Below, piece by piece: positions 10,497 to 23,116 of a stretch of DNA of 64,000 bases (the first letter of the stretch is position 1; every line of letters starts with the position of its first letter). Position numbers and translations under genes: made by a program. Under the pieces are notes generated by a model that was not told the DNA's origin, did no database searches, and saw only the letters and a list, made by a program, of their open reading frames with translations. Source of the stretch: Icerya purchasi. Lineage: Eukaryota; Arthropoda; Insecta; Hemiptera; Monophlebidae. The stretch is taken from NCBI GenBank assembly GCA_039619475.1, contig CM077116.1:385106760-385170759 (forward strand). Direction: 5' to 3'.

Positions 10497-11735
10497 TAGG
10501 CTATTCCCAATAATTTCTCTCCCTTGCCGCCTTAAAGAGTAAGCCGATATCGTTGATGTTATTCTATTCCTTGATGTTTTTTATCCACGAGTGCTTTCTT
10601 CTACCAACTGATCTTTTGCCATCAATTCTTCTTTGTAGTACTAAGCGCGAAACGTCATACTTTTCACCTCTCAGGATGTGACCGAGATATGCCATTTTTT
10701 TTCTTTTTTTTTAAATATTTTTTATGAGCTTCCTTTCTACACCAATTCTTTTCGGAACATTATTATTTGAGGCTTTTTTGGTCCGTGAAATTCTTAATAG
10801 CTTTCTAAGAAGTCACAAAAAAGAAAAAAAAAAGGAAGCCACATCTCTGTACCCTCTAAACGTCTAATAGAGCTGGCTTTCAAGGTCCACGTTTCAACTC
10901 CGTACAGAAGTACTGGAATAACGTAACAGTCTGTAACTTTTAGTCCTAGCTGGAGTGGCAGATCATTAGCTAGCATAGCATTTTTCATTTTTTTGAAGGT
11001 TTCTTTCGCCATTCCACATCTTGTTCTTATTTCTTCGTCATTGTCTAATTTCTCATTCATTATTGATCCGAGATATTTGAAGCCGGTAACTTTCTCAGTT
11101 AAACCATAACATTTTGATCACCTCTTTTAACAATCATAAATTTAGTTCTTGATGCATTAATTTGGATACCGCGTTTTTGACATAAGGTAGAGAGTTGGTC
11201 TAACATACATCGTAACTCCTGAAGACTTCCAGCGATAATTACTAAATCATCTGCATATCTGAGGTTACTAATTCTTTTCCCATTTACTTTTACTTCGAAT
11301 TTTTCATTCTGTAGTCCTAGTTGGAAAATCGTCTCTATGTATATGTTAAACAAGAGGGGTGTATACAATCCTGTCTTACATCTTTCATAATCTTTAGGGT
11401 TACAGTCTTCAGATCTTGATTTACTTTTACCTCAGCCTCTTGTTGCCAATACAGATTCTCTATTATTCGGATGTCTTTTCCATCAAGTCCAGTTTCTATC
11501 AGAATTTTGATAAGCGGGTCGTGTTTTACTGTGTCGGAGGCTTTTTTATAATCAATGAAACATATGTAGACATCTCGGCAGTGATCAGAACATTGTTGCA
11601 GTAGCTGCTTCATACAAAAAAGAGCCTTACGTGTTCCCAAGCCCTTTCTAAATCCGAACTGAGTATCCATTCACGTTTCCTATAAATTCTTTCTTGTGGT
11701 ACTCTAAGAAATGTTTTCAATATAGGAATTTAAAA
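10497..11735 (-). pseudogene. RTE-type LINE reverse transcriptase relic
   Basis: Reading the minus strand from about 11735 down, an N-terminal RT stretch ends with a frame break near 11672. Then come DTQFGFRKGLGTR, FIDYKKASDTVKHD (RT block A, with A-F-D changed to A-S-D), VRQDCI, PLLFNIY, and LRYADDLVII (catalytic YADD intact). Next are GIQINASRTKFMIV, a C-terminal LLYGVETWTL block and finally GRRKHSWIKNIKE near 10600. The block order matches BovB/RTE-like endonuclease-reverse transcriptases. At least four frame breaks or stops split it (near 11672, 11345, 11098 and about 10830). The endonuclease is absent, so the copy is 5'-truncated and dead. Confidence 0.85.
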
Positions 11736-11964
11736 TGTCCGCAAAAATCATCTTTAAAAAAATTCATAACTCAGCACCAGATCATAACCATTTAAAAGTG
11801 AAATTCAAATCAAAACGCAGAAAATTTTTCATAGAACCAAAAAATTGCGATTAAAAAATGATTTAAACCTCTGTCCTTTAGGTTCAAAAACAGAAGAAAA
11901 AATGTATGTTCAATAGGCCGAGTAAAAATGTTTGGGAAACTAAAACGTATCTCATTCATCTTAG
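11736..11964. other. Spacer
   Basis: No feature recognised. Confidence 0.3.
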
Positions 11965-12345
11965 GTTATGGTCGGATGTTCTTTTTATCTGTCTGTTCAA
12001 CCTAGTCTTCCTGTTTGTTTCCTTCACTTCATCATTCTGTTGTTGTCTCCATTATTCGTCTGCGCTCTTAAGTCATACTTTATTATCGTCCTCCCGTTTT
12101 TCTTTTTCGTTGGTTGCCTCTCCGTAGTATTGTCTTGCCGACTAAAACGAAGAGCGTGTTTGCGATGCGGATCATGTATTTTTTCTTTTCTTCTGCTGAG
12201 TGTTCTGCTTTCTACTCAAGTTTGCTGCGACTTGGTCTTCCTACTGCATATTGCGCCTCTTACATCCTGTCTTTTCCTTCTCCACATACTGTTCCTATTA
12301 TCTGTTCTTTCTTCCTAACAACATTTGATATCGTATGAAGATATA
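11965..12345 (+). pseudogene. LINE family T, 3'-tail copy 1
   Basis: It starts in a LSVQPSLP-type block shared with other copies in this window, then a degraded LRLKS...LPFFFF zone. In another frame comes C-D-A-D-H-V and finally LLRLGLPTAYCASYILSFPS at about 12225-12285. This is the tail module CDxxHILFECxxLxxERxxLY...GLPTPYxASYILSFPS seen seven times here. It corresponds to the region after RNase H in an I/Jockey-superfamily ORF2. At least two frame changes are present and no poly(A) is visible. Confidence 0.7.
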
Positions 12346-13000
12346 ATTGACTCCTTCCTTTTCTAATTGTTTCCGGGTAAAGGTTGACGAGTCCAATAAT
12401 AAAAAAGAAAAAAAAAAAAAATCTCAAATATACGCGCATAAAGGACCGATTTATAGGAAAATTATAGCCGAGCTTATAACTTTATATTTACGCTCTCGGC
12501 GTGCCGAAAGTTCGAAAGTTTCGAAAAAAATGAAAGATCGCTACTGTTGAAAACGAAACAACAGTATTTAATTTCCTTAACGAAACTTTTAATGTTGGTG
12601 AAAAGTATAAAGAAGCGCAAAAAATTAAGTGTCCTCCCCTTTGTGGCGTGAGTATTATAGCTAAAAATTTTGAACAAGGTCAAACGTATTTTGGAACATT
12701 CGGATTTCAAACTTTAAAATTAAGCCCTCGGGGCGCCGAAAGCTCGAAAGTTTTGAAAGAAATATTTTTAATAGTGATAATATTTAAACCACCTATTTCC
12801 TTGTTTTTTAAATATATTTTTTTTTTTTTTTCGGTCATGCGATATATTGATGGAAAAAGATCGTCTAGTTGTTGAGAACAAAACCGTATTTATGTCGAAA
12901 AGTTCAAAAAAGAACGAAAAATGGCATGTCTCTCCTTCTTTATGGAGCAAAAAATCAGATTTCTTTGTTTCGAATTTAGTATTATCTAAAAACGTAAATT
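12346..13000 (+). repeat. Two diverged direct repeats (about 12460-12660 and 12700-12960)
   Basis: Both units contain a CTCGGxGxGCCGAAAGxTCGAAAGTTT block, then AAAGATCG..GTTG..GAAC..A..CAGTATTTA/CCGTATTTA, and then a CCT(C)CCCTTTGTGG / CTCCTTCTTTATGG block, in the same order. Short frames through them have no recognised motif. Their function is unknown; a duplicated transposon segment is likely. Confidence 0.5.
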
Positions 13001-13002
13001 AT

Positions 13003-13200
13003 AGTCTTACATACATCACGATCCATGAAGATCTTGGAGTTCAATTTGTAAAGAATGTGAAATAGAAACTGCTGCCCGACGATATGCTGCCCCAGATTGA
13101 AAGAACATCCTAATAGTACAGCAAAAGAACTGCTGAGTAACCCAAGCGAGGGACGTAGGCTGAATAGGAAACGACCTCAAGATCTCTTATAAATTAAAAA
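13003..13200 (+). pseudogene. Jockey-type LINE ORF2 C-terminus
   Basis: One frame reads TYITIHEDLGVQFVKNVK. A second gives E-T-A-A-R-R-Y-A-A and a third ends EGRRLNRKRPQDLL. The order IHxDLxVxxV, then an ARRY..HPN zone, then RRLxRxxPxDL is the familiar C-terminus of Jockey-clade RT proteins. Two frame changes occur in under 200 bp. Confidence 0.65.
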
Positions 13201-13490
13201 TGTATAAATAATATGTGTGTGTGTGCTGATGTGTGAGGGTGTATGTGCGTGTGCGTGTGTGATGGTATGTATGTGTCCATGAGAATGAAAAAATATGTGT
13301 GTGTATGCATTTTGTATACACATATATAATAAGTTAATTTTAGCACCCTTCACTGGTTGGGTTGCTTATTCATGTCATTTTAACTTATTCCATAGATTAC
13401 CAAATAGTTGATAAGACTAGGTGTGTAAAATAGCAAGATATATATATATATAAAAAAAAAAAAAAAAAACAAAACAAAAACATACGGAAT
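13201..13490 (+). other. Probable 3' UTR and A-rich tail of the Jockey fragment
   Basis: A GT-rich microsatellite (13212-13310) and unique DNA are followed by TATATA and an 18-nt A-run ending near 13470, then AAAACAAAACAAAAAC. An A-rich end this close to an ORF2 C-terminus fits a LINE 3' end. Confidence 0.45.
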
Positions 13491-15945
13491 CCTTAGCGCA
13501 TGAAACATCATGCTTGACTGAACTTGTTTTAAACTATTTCACAATTTTTGAGTGTAAAAAAATACTTTTGAGTGATAATTCCGATAGGCTAAATTGAAGT
13601 GAAACTATTTTCGCTACTGTATAAAGTTGTGTATCGGTTTAAAAATATGACGTGTAAATTCTGTCGGCGGTCGCGCTTCGGGAGTTTCAAAGTTGTATTT
13701 GTTCGAATTTGTGTTTCCATATGATAAATAACGCTAATTAAATCACTAGCGTTTTTTAATTTGAAAATTTTAGGCGATGGAAACTTTTCGGCTAATTTTT
13801 ATCCAATTATGTTACCCGAAGAAATCCTTAAGTGGAGATTTATTTTTTAAACTTTTAGTTTATCGACTACCAAGCGTATGCACCGATACTCATCTGTATT
13901 CGTATACGGGGCCACCGCTGACAGTTTCGAATAAATCTTTCTTTTATTCCTCAATCTTTTTCGAGTGGTGGTCAATCATCTGAAAAGTACGTTACTTAGA
14001 ACCGTTTTGCTTTTAACCATCTCTAATTGTCGGGCCTTCTCTTTCATTAGCGCTGGTATTTGTGTTCATCTTTGTAGCTTCCATTACACTTATGAAATTA
14101 ATTTTTGCCGCGGTCTGTTCTTTTACCATTTACTAATCCTTCGAAATACTTAGTTCATTTTGTCGATTTACGTGCCGTGTACACTGCATCTAGGCCAGAA
14201 GCACGATAGAAGTGTATGGATGCTTAAAACATACGAGTTTTATAGGTTGATAAGTTTAAGATTATTCGGCGATGCGGGAAGCTTCGTAGGAGTCGGAAAG
14301 AATATTAATGTAAAACGTTGTTCGAGAATTGCTCCATGAAAAATTGGTTTTTGCGGACGTCTTATAATAAGGAAATGATTCAGAGTGATGGGCCAAAAAA
14401 AAGGTATCATTTTCGAATATCATTTTGCACATAGTCAAACACGCAGAAATATTTTGCGGTACGTACTATTTTCGGCAGTTATGAGCCTTTTAATTTGCGC
14501 TATGGCGGTTTCTCTATATTCTAATATTAACATTTATCCGCGTGCTAATTAATAATGATAATGTTTTAACTTTTTTGTTTTATTAAAAATTCGATTTTTT
14601 CCAACCGGCGTTCTCGCGGTAAAATGATAAATATTTCAAGTGTCACAAAGAGGTTATATGATTGAAAATTTCTTTCTGAAGAGGCGCCGCCCTTTTTGAA
14701 GTGAAAACTTCTGTAGGTGCGTTTAGCGATTTTTGGTAAGGGAAAGACTTCATGGTTTCGCGTTGCACGCGTCACGGACATGTTAATGTTAACAGTATCG
14801 ACTAGTGCGAGAAATGAAACCGCTAACGCCTCTACTCTACCCCTCGTTACACTCATGACCGTGTGTAATCAGTAATAAACTACAAAAAACATGAAAAAAT
14901 TTAATTATACTAGGACCACTGCTAATGTGGGGAATAATAAAAGTTTATGATGCCAGTGTAAATATTATCGTGAACATGATTTAATAATGAGGTATATTGC
15001 AAAAATTTGGCAACTACTACATTACACTAATATTCCATAAAATGAATACGGTTGACATTGTCGTCTCTGTTTTTGTCGATATTTTGTTTGTTCTTATTAA
15101 AGTATTTATTATTTTAATTGTTTGCTGAAATTAATGATGATAATGATGCAAACAATGAAAATAATGTGGAAAATTAAGTTCATTTAAATTTATGTAAAAG
15201 TATAAATACTATGCATAAATTTTGACCCCCCCCCCCCCCTCATCGCCCCACAACAAAAAATACTATGCATAAATAAGTGTATAATAATTATTATTTCAAT
15301 TAATTTATGTTTTTTATTACGCTTGCGCAGCCCATCATAGTTTTGACTAATAAATAAACCATATAAAAATGTATATTTATATAATTTTTGCTCGGAGTGA
15401 GATGTGAAAACCAGACTAACGTTAATAATTCCGAATTACGAAATATGAAATTAAAATTTTTGATGCTACAATTAATCTGTAAATTCCAAAAAAAAAAACA
15501 AAAAACAACAACAAAACACTATTATTTCAAAGTTTTTACTTATGTCCGCAATCCTCCGTAACTGCACCCGAACTTTTTTTTTAAACATTTATTTCAGTGA
15601 CTAATTCTTTCGTGTCCACACTGATATACTCACATGGTACTACTACTGCTGACAAATGTAAAGGAAAAAAAGCGAATAACCTGTTGATTATTTTTGAATT
15701 CCGGTAAAAAATTAACTAAAATCCCGTAGAACAAAACGCGCGACGAGGCGAAAATTTTAATTTTTTGAAATTCGATCGGAAGTTAATTTTGTAATGAAAT
15801 TATAATGGGGTACCGGAAAAAGTTGTGCTTTCTCATCGTGGTAAGCCACGCATTCGCGAGAATGTAAATGGGTTGCGCTGTTTTTATCTTTTAATTTGCA
15901 ATACGTATTTTAATTTGTACAAACGACCTAAATAACTACGGTCTC
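13491..15945. other. AT-rich spacer
   Basis: No supported gene. A 15-nt C-run at 15225-15239 is bracketed by the direct repeat AATACTATGCATAAAT. Small frames (13777-13983, 14566-14856) have no recognisable motif. Confidence 0.4.
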
Positions 15946-15949
15946 TGTG

Positions 15950-16110
<161 letters not shown>

Positions 16111-17368
16111 TTCGGAACCTTAATGGAAGCCGATATTAAAAGGACCACCCGAGAAAATGGCGTAAATGTAATTTACGAACCGTCCCAATTAAATATTTCG
16201 AAAATTTTAAAACAAAGTCCGCGCTACATTAAAATATCCGAAAAAAATTATAACTTTTCCGTAGCTTTCAAATTATTAATAATTCGACCTTTTCCGAAAT
16301 TCGCCGTTTGCGAGTCATTACACAGAGCTTTTGTTAGATTGTTTTCAGGTAACTAGTCTCGAACGATGAGATATCCAAGCATTTACCGTAGAATAATTCT
16401 CGATGGCAAGTTTCATTTCATGTGCACAGTTTCCAACAAAGCATTCCGTTTATATTCGTATTCTGGTCAGCTTTAGTCCGTTATAAAATTTGATATATTA
16501 ACGTCCGCTGTTGCCGTTTGGTTTCCTAAACCGAATTTTAATCAATTTTGCAGTTAGTAAAAATGAAATGTTTAACGGGCGCCTAATAATTCGTATTGTT
16601 GAGGGATTTCTCATACGGACAAAGAAAGAAATCTACACATGGAAGGCTGCATTCAGCTTTCAGAAACATTGCAAATGGTGTTAAGTCGGAATATACCTGA
16701 GGACAAACTCATTTGCAGAGCCCTCTAGCAGCATTTCCGTGAAATCTTCTCTCTGTGGCGTCGAAAATGCGAATTTCAGGTTTTTAAAAGTAACTCAGCC
16801 ATTTCAAACTTTCTCTTCGTGAAATTCTTCGAGAAAAGGCAAAATATTGCGAATTTTGACGGCAAATTTGAATTTTTTTGCTAATATTTAAGATTTCTAA
16901 AATGCCCAAGAGTGCTGTCTTCACAGAAAAAAATTCGTTGCGCGCATTCTGCTTACTATTTAATCTTTCAGCTACTCGTAGCACAGCGTAATCTCTTCTA
17001 CGTAATAATCCTCGTTGTGGTAGTGTTGCTCTTGGAAGTTTTTCAGTATTGATCATAATTTAATTTGATCAATAGTGTGGGATCGTGCGGGCACTACTTA
17101 AATGTAGTTATGGCTTCTTTTGTAAGTTCTCTCTTCCATTAACCTTTCGTTTTTCTCTTTACAGTCACTCGGACACTAAAATTTAGCACTGAGTTGTTTG
17201 CATCTCCTTCTCTCTGCTTAATTATTTCTCCGAGGCGGTGTGAACACCAATTATTTGCTGAAGCGGCCTGCTGTTTTGATTTCTATTTCGTATTATTAAA
17301 CATCAAGCGCTACCGAATAGAGTGCTATTCTGGTACCATTACACATTACCTCTTCGAATAGCTTCTTT

Positions 17369-17404
<36 letters not shown>

Positions 17405-18255
17405 GGGCTCACCAACTTCCAATATTCTAACTGCTGGCAACTTCTTATTTATCCCACAGTAGACGGTACAATACGTATTTCTGATTTTTATGATAGCCGC
17501 AGTTTTAGTACGGGTAGAGAAGGGTAACTAGAAACACGTGTTCATATTGTAAATGACGTAGTTTTTATTCTGGCGCGTTAAAGTTTTCGTTTTCACGAAT
17601 GGTTGATAAATTTTTGTGGCAGGAAGAGATGCGTTAATTCGATAGTTAGTCTATTCATTTTCACTTGTAAGTGTTTTCCAACAGCTTCTCTGGTTTATAT
17701 TTGTAGTAAGGGACACTTTTTTAAGGCTAGATTACAACATAACTAATCATATACTTTGAGTAATGTTCGTTGTTCAACTATCTATCTTGTATTGCGATCG
17801 TAAATCCCTCTGTCTCTAGTTCCCGATTCATTTGTTGCTATTTTAGTGGTCTATTGTTGTTCAATTTTCACAGTATGTCTGCCGTGAAATATGCTTTCTT
17901 TTCGTTCGTGTTTTTTTGTTAGATATTATGCTATTCAATTCACCGGCGTTATCGACTTTTTTTACTCTTAGTTAATATTATTGTCATTATCTTGATATAA
18001 ATTAATTTTATAATCGAAAAAATATTCAAAATATAATTGTTTTATTTTGAATGTTTTTGTGCGTATAATTTAATTATGTTCGAAGTTTACACACAAGTTT
18101 ATTATTCAGTTTCGCTAGGAAAAGGTTATTATTATTATTATTATTATTATGTATTATCACTATTCGAGTATGGACAAGAATTGCACAGTTGTGTGCATAT
18201 TATTTTAAATATATAAAATTTCTTATTTATTTTTTTATAATTGTAAAATCGCAAT
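16111..18255. other. Spacer with (CT)n
   Basis: No supported gene. A (CT)n run lies at about 17372-17402 and an (ATT)n run at about 18128-18150. Frames at 16123-16356 and 16784-17056 (minus) lack recognisable motifs. Confidence 0.4.
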
Positions 18256-18610
18256 TCTATTGTGAACACAGGCTGATTTAGCAGATCAAAATTTGACTTT
18301 TCTTTTTCCAAGGCTTAAAATTCAAAATTTTCTTTGTTTGTTTCTGGTTTGTGTTGGCCTGTGTATCGTTACTTTGTACCCTGCTGCACGTGCAATTTCC
18401 ATATAAGCAGGATTTTCTTATTTACTTTTTTTGTTTTTTATTTATTCATTTATTTGTTTAGTTAGCATTTCTAATTTATTTAGGTTATATTATTACGGTT
18501 ATTTATTTATTTTCTATTATTCTGCTATAAATTGTAGCATTTTAATGAAATGAATAAATAAATGATTTGATTTGATTTGATTATTATTAATATTATTATT
18601 ATTATTATAA
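18256..18610 (+). mobile_element. Probable 3' UTR end of a CR1-like LINE with (TTTGA)n tail
   Basis: T-rich non-coding DNA ends in AATGAATAAATAAATGATTTGATTTGATTTGATT followed by (ATT)n. The same pentamer tail ends the RT-bearing minus-strand LINE at 19346, so this is likely a 5'-truncated relative. There is no coding evidence. Confidence 0.4.
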
Positions 18611-19070
18611 CTATTGGTACGTAGTAAAAAGTGTATTAGGTAACAGAGAGTATAAAATACCAAGAAGTAAAGGCGTATGATAAGAGATTAACTGTTGATG
18701 ACAATGAATACGAGGTTGCGCATGTTGTTTTAATGGTTCTTTTTCCAAGTCTAGAGTTTTGGGCGTTATCGAACAGGTAGCGCGTTATCGCGTTTATCGT
18801 TGGCAGATCGACAGCGGTGAGATTGTTCAATTATTACTTCCTTTTGTCTTTCTTATCACTCGTTCATCGGTTGCATTTTAATTGTAACACGTTAAACACG
18901 ATAAATCACGTTTTCGTTATCCGCCGTATCTGAATTTCAGAGTTTTCTCGTATAGATTTAATTTCACTTTTTTAATTAATCTGTTTACTTATTTTATTCG
19001 CTTACATTTATTTATTTACTCTTTCTCGTTTCGTTTCTTTTTTTCCCCCTCCTCTTCTTCTGCTTGTTAA
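18611..19070. other. Region upstream of LINE family T gag ORF
   Basis: It may include the 5' UTR of the following LINE. No landmark fixes the element start. Confidence 0.3.
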
Positions 19071-19345
19071 ATGAGCGTAGCTAAGGGGGGCCGCTCAGCG
19101 GCCTCCTCCCAAAATTCAACCAAATCGGTTAAACCCCCGTTCAACCTGTCGATAAACGTGGACTTAGATCCCAACCCGAAATGTAAATCGGCTGATCCTC
19201 TCTCACCGATTTCCGCTGCTGTGCCAAAAGAAATCAGGCTTTCTCAAGCCGATCTCACCATACCGCCTCCGTCATACGTTCTCGATCCTAATAGCAACTC
19301 CAATTCTAATATCACCAGCGATACTAACGGCAATAGTATCAACAA
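19071..19345 (+). pseudogene. LINE family T ORF1 (gag-like), N-terminal part
   Basis: The frame opens with M-S-V-A-K-G-G-R-S and runs through a Pro/Ser-rich, low-complexity stretch. It ends in an Asn/Ser-rich linker (NSNSNSNITSDTNGNSINNN). There it is cut by the pentamer tail of a minus-strand LINE. An Asn/Ser-rich frame resumes at about 22259 and leads to gag zinc knuckles, so this is the first part of one ORF split by an insertion. Assignment as gag rests on that continuation, not on any domain in this fragment. Confidence 0.65.
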
Positions 19346-22258
19346 TAATCAAATCAAATCAAATCAAATCAAATTTATTGGTATTTACTAAATTAACATA
19401 AAAATACAAAAAAAAAAAAAAAAATGTAAGTTCCACAAATGCGCATGGCTGCGCGAGCAGTGGGATTATTATTATACAAATGAGATTGATACTATATTGA
19501 TGGTAAATCCAGATACAATTACAAAACGTATAATAAAATAAAATATTATATACTAAAAACAATGCTAGGAAGTAAAACATGAAAGCCGGTACGATACAAT
19601 GCAATACAATGCAATGGCCAAACAGATATTAGCTAAAAATATTATGAGTACACTTTGAATATGAAATAAATATTAATATTATTTGGCCACTGCTTACAGA
19701 ATTTAATTTTATCATATTCAGTATAATATTTAAACACATGTGTATTTCAAACATCGGTAAGTCATAAGTATCATATAATTGGGATTTACTATATTTACAC
19801 ATACACTTCAAACTAAAATAAATAAGATAAATGAATAACTATTAGCTATCTATAAACGTGCGAACAGCTGTTAGTATTTTGATAATTTTATATAATCATT
19901 GTATCTAAGAAATCTACAGTACTTCAAATTTTAATTACATCCACACACTTTTAATACCTCCCAAAGGAAAAGAAATTTTACTTATTCGTCGGTAATAATA
20001 GTATGATCATTTAAAACATGAAATACTGCACTAATAACTAGTATGTTATGATTTCCAATACAGGAATTTTAGTTTAGTTGCACTAGCAACTAAGGTAATA
20101 ATAATTCTACAGCTTAACAATTCGAATTTATTTGGATTGATATTTAAGACAAATCAAATAATATGTAATATGGAATTTAGCATTCTAAGGCTTAGTCAAG
20201 AAGTATGCCTTTAACTTTTTACGCCTTCTTCTGTAATTTAGTATCCATATGTTATGCATATGTGCAGGTAGTGCATTGAATAGTAGGCATCCGTTATACT
20301 GAAGCTGATGCCTGGAATGATACTTATTGAAAGAAGGGATTTTAGCGACTGTTCTATTTGAGTACCTTGTAACACCAGTTTTAACAGAGATATTGAATTT
20401 ATGTTTATTTTTCATTACAAACAGTAGTGCTTCTAGTTTATATATTTCTTTTATATTCAATAAGTCATTTTCAGCATTGCTGAATTCGTTATTGAAAATA
20501 ATTCTAATAACTTCCGTCTGTAAGTAGGCTAACGGTTTGATGTGGTAATCTGCAGCATCCCCCCAGTGAATTATACCATACGATAAGACTGGCTGATATA
20601 AGGATAAGTATAAACGCCGCAGTTGGCTATTATTAAAGAATTGTCTAAGATAATAAAATATGTAGTTTAGTTTACGAAGTTTTTTGGCTAAATAAACGGG
20701 TTGTTTATCCCAAAGAAGCTTGTAGTCTAGTTGTAATCCTAGATATTTAATGTCATAAGCTCTCTCAAGAGGAATATTGTTGTCTCCAACTATTAATAAA
20801 TCATCCCAGAAGTTTTGTGGCTGGTGGCTGTATACCAGAAATTTAGATTTTTTTACGTTCAATATTAGCTCATTTTTATTTAACCAGCCATATATATTAG
20901 TTAGGTCCTCGTTCACTAATCTTTGTAAGATATTTCGATAACGTGAACTTGTTAAAATGACCAGTGTCATCAGCGTAGCAAAAATTTTTTCCATGCACAT
21001 GTAATTTACATAAATCATTTATATAAATAAGGAACAAAATAGGGCCCAGGATACTTCCTTGGGGCACCCCATATTTTTGAATGGAAAATTCACTGTGCTG
21101 TCCATTTATTTTTGTTTTTACAGTTCTGTTGGTAAGATATGACTTAAACCAATTAAACGTAAAACCACGGAAACCGCAGTTGTTCATTTTTTGAAGTAAA
21201 AGGTCATGATTTATTGTATCGAAAGCTTTACGGAGGTCCAAATAGACAGCGGCAACAGAAAGGCCAGCTTCTAAATTTTCTACTATGAAGGATATGTGCT
21301 CATATAATGCGTCATCAGTTCCCTTTCCTCTTATGAAGCCATACTGATTATTGCTAAAGAAGTCAATTTTATCTAGATAATTTATTATTTTGGATTTTAC
21401 ACATTTTTCAAATATTTTCGAGAAGGTTGGCAATATGCAAATAGGTCTGTAATTTGTGACATTTTTTGAATCCCCGGTTTTATACACTGGAGTGATAATA
21501 CCCTCTTTAAGGCAGTCAGGAAATTTATCTAATCTAAATGACTCATTAAACAAAAAAGTTAGCGGCTTTAAGAAAATAGGTATACACACTCCTTTATTAA
21601 AGAAATAGAGATTTGATCATATCCAAATGAGTTTTTGTTAGGCAAGGATCTAATGGCATCTGTAACGTCATCCTCATTGAAATCAAGGAATACAAACGAT
21701 TTAAAATTTTTCTCTGTGGAGTACAGAAGTGGCAAATTTATTGTGCTGGAGCTTACACTCGTTTTTAGGTTTTCAATTTCTTTTATAAAAAACGTGTTAA
21801 AGTAATTTGCAATTTCGTACTCATTTCCACATGCATGTTTAATTGAACCATTTACATTGATATCTGTTATTGAAGAATTTTTATTTCCCAATACACGTTT
21901 AACGATTTTCCAATAACTGTTTTGGTTTCCATGACAAGCATTTAATAGATTTGTATAGTATTCCCTTTTGGTTATTCTTATACTTTTCTGTAGCTTTTTG
22001 GAAATAGATTTGAAATTCGAAATAAGGATTTTGTTCGTTGGACATGATTTTAACTCATTATAACAATTCTTCTTAATTACAGATAATTGCACTATTTCGT
22101 CTGTTACCCATTCAGATCTTTTCCGTGTTGTTCTTGATTTTTTTATTTTACACTTGGAATACTCTATTGTATTACGAATCTGAGCTAAAAACCATTCAAA
22201 TTTTTCATCGACTGTGCAATTCATGGTATATAATTTTGATATATTTAACGTAACAAAA
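19346..22258 (-). mobile_element. CR1/Jockey-like LINE inserted in family T gag ORF
   Basis: It is a minus-strand LINE whose 3' end is the pentamer tail (AATCA units on the plus strand, 19346-19375). An 800-bp 3' UTR and an RT ORF follow. It is 5'-truncated, beginning just inside the N-terminal part of ORF2 near 22250, so the endonuclease is missing. The host ORF is Asn/Ser-rich on both sides, which makes the nesting clear. The exact target duplication is hidden by AAT repeats. Confidence 0.8.
20185..22230 (-). pseudogene. CR1/Jockey-like ORF2: linker, reverse transcriptase and C-terminal domain
   Basis: In order on the minus strand: an EN-RT linker (SEWVTDEIVQLS, SYWKIVKRVLG), LPNKNSFGYDQIS, NYRPICILPTFSKIFEK, NQYGFIRGKGTDDALYEH, YLDLRKAFDTINHD (block A Asp), YGVPQGSILGPILFLIYIND, and FCYADDT (catalytic YADD). 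A third segment reads LVNEDLTNIYGWLNKNELIL, IKYLGLQLDYKL, LYLSLYQPVLSYGIIHWGDA and a C-terminal HSRHQLQYNG block. There is no RNase H. Two frame breaks separate the three segments (near 21580 and 20960). Otherwise it is one of the better-preserved RTs in the window. Confidence 0.88.
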
Positions 22259-23116
22259 ATGATAATAATAGTAATAATAACAATACTTCTTCTGATAATA
22301 ATAATATGAATAATTACAATAATAATGATAATAATAATAATAATAATAATAATGATAATAGTAATAATAATAATAATGATAATAGTAATAGTAATAATAA
22401 TAATAACAACAACAATAGTAGCAATAATCGAGATATCGTTCTTTTCTCTGCTAATTTCATTGGTTCCGTTCAGATTATATTGCAATCTCTTTCGGATAAT
22501 AAATCGGCAGTCTTCACCTGTTTGCTGCCGCAAAATTCCTTTTTAAAAAAACTGCAGCGATTAGGGAAATTGTGCGAGTCGGTAGGAACAGACTCCGATT
22601 ATTTTTTAATAATATTTCCTCGGCCAATAAATTCTTATTAGACAGTAACTTTTTAGTACAACATAAACTTAAAGCCTTCATTCCGAGCTCTCTTTTATTT
22701 TCATTTGGCATTGTGAGGGATATTCCGATAGATGTCTCGGAAGAAAGACATAACATCGTTAGTTCCCAGTTGTATCTATTCGACGCCTTAAAAAACGAAA
22801 AGATGATGAGCTCCGGCCTATTCCCTTAGTCGAGATTAAATTTCTTTCACACAAAATTCCCGAGTTTGTCCATTTCTTTCACCTCCAATGTTCAGTTGAA
22901 CATAGCGTAAAAAATCCGATTCAATGTCGAGCCTGCTTCCGTTTTGGTCACACGGAAAAAATGTGTCGCAGTAAACCTCGTTGCCACAAGTGTGGTGAAT
23001 CGCATCGAGCTAACGAATGCTCCGAGCCTCTCACGCAACCTATATGTCATCATTGCAGAGGTCAGCATGAAACTAGTAGTTGTCAATGCCCCGTCTTCCA
23101 AGAACGTGCTGTTTGA
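22259..23116 (+). pseudogene. LINE family T ORF1, Asn-rich linker plus three CCHC zinc knuckles
   Basis: An (AAT)n-based Asn/Ser/Asp-rich stretch (22259-22430) leads to a gag core whose reading moves between frames (breaks near 22560 and 22765). It then reads IPLVEIKFLSHKIPEFVHFF and three knuckles: C-RA-C-FRFG-H-TEKM-C, C-HK-C-GES-H-RANE-C and C-HH-C-RGQ-H-ETSS-C. This is the ORF1 pattern of Jockey/I-type LINEs and likely binds element RNA. At 23093-23105 the knuckle frame runs directly into the ORF2 3' tail, so the stop in this frame (about 23116) is a product of a deletion. Confidence 0.82.

Noticed and set aside
11968..12318. Ser/Leu/Phe-rich secreted or membrane protein
   Set aside because: It overlaps a LINE tail in a shifted frame; the family motifs lie in other frames.
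22306..22546. Ile-rich frames opposite or overlapping the Asn linker
   Set aside because: Alternative readings of the AAT repeat. The Asn/Ser reading continues the gag ORF.
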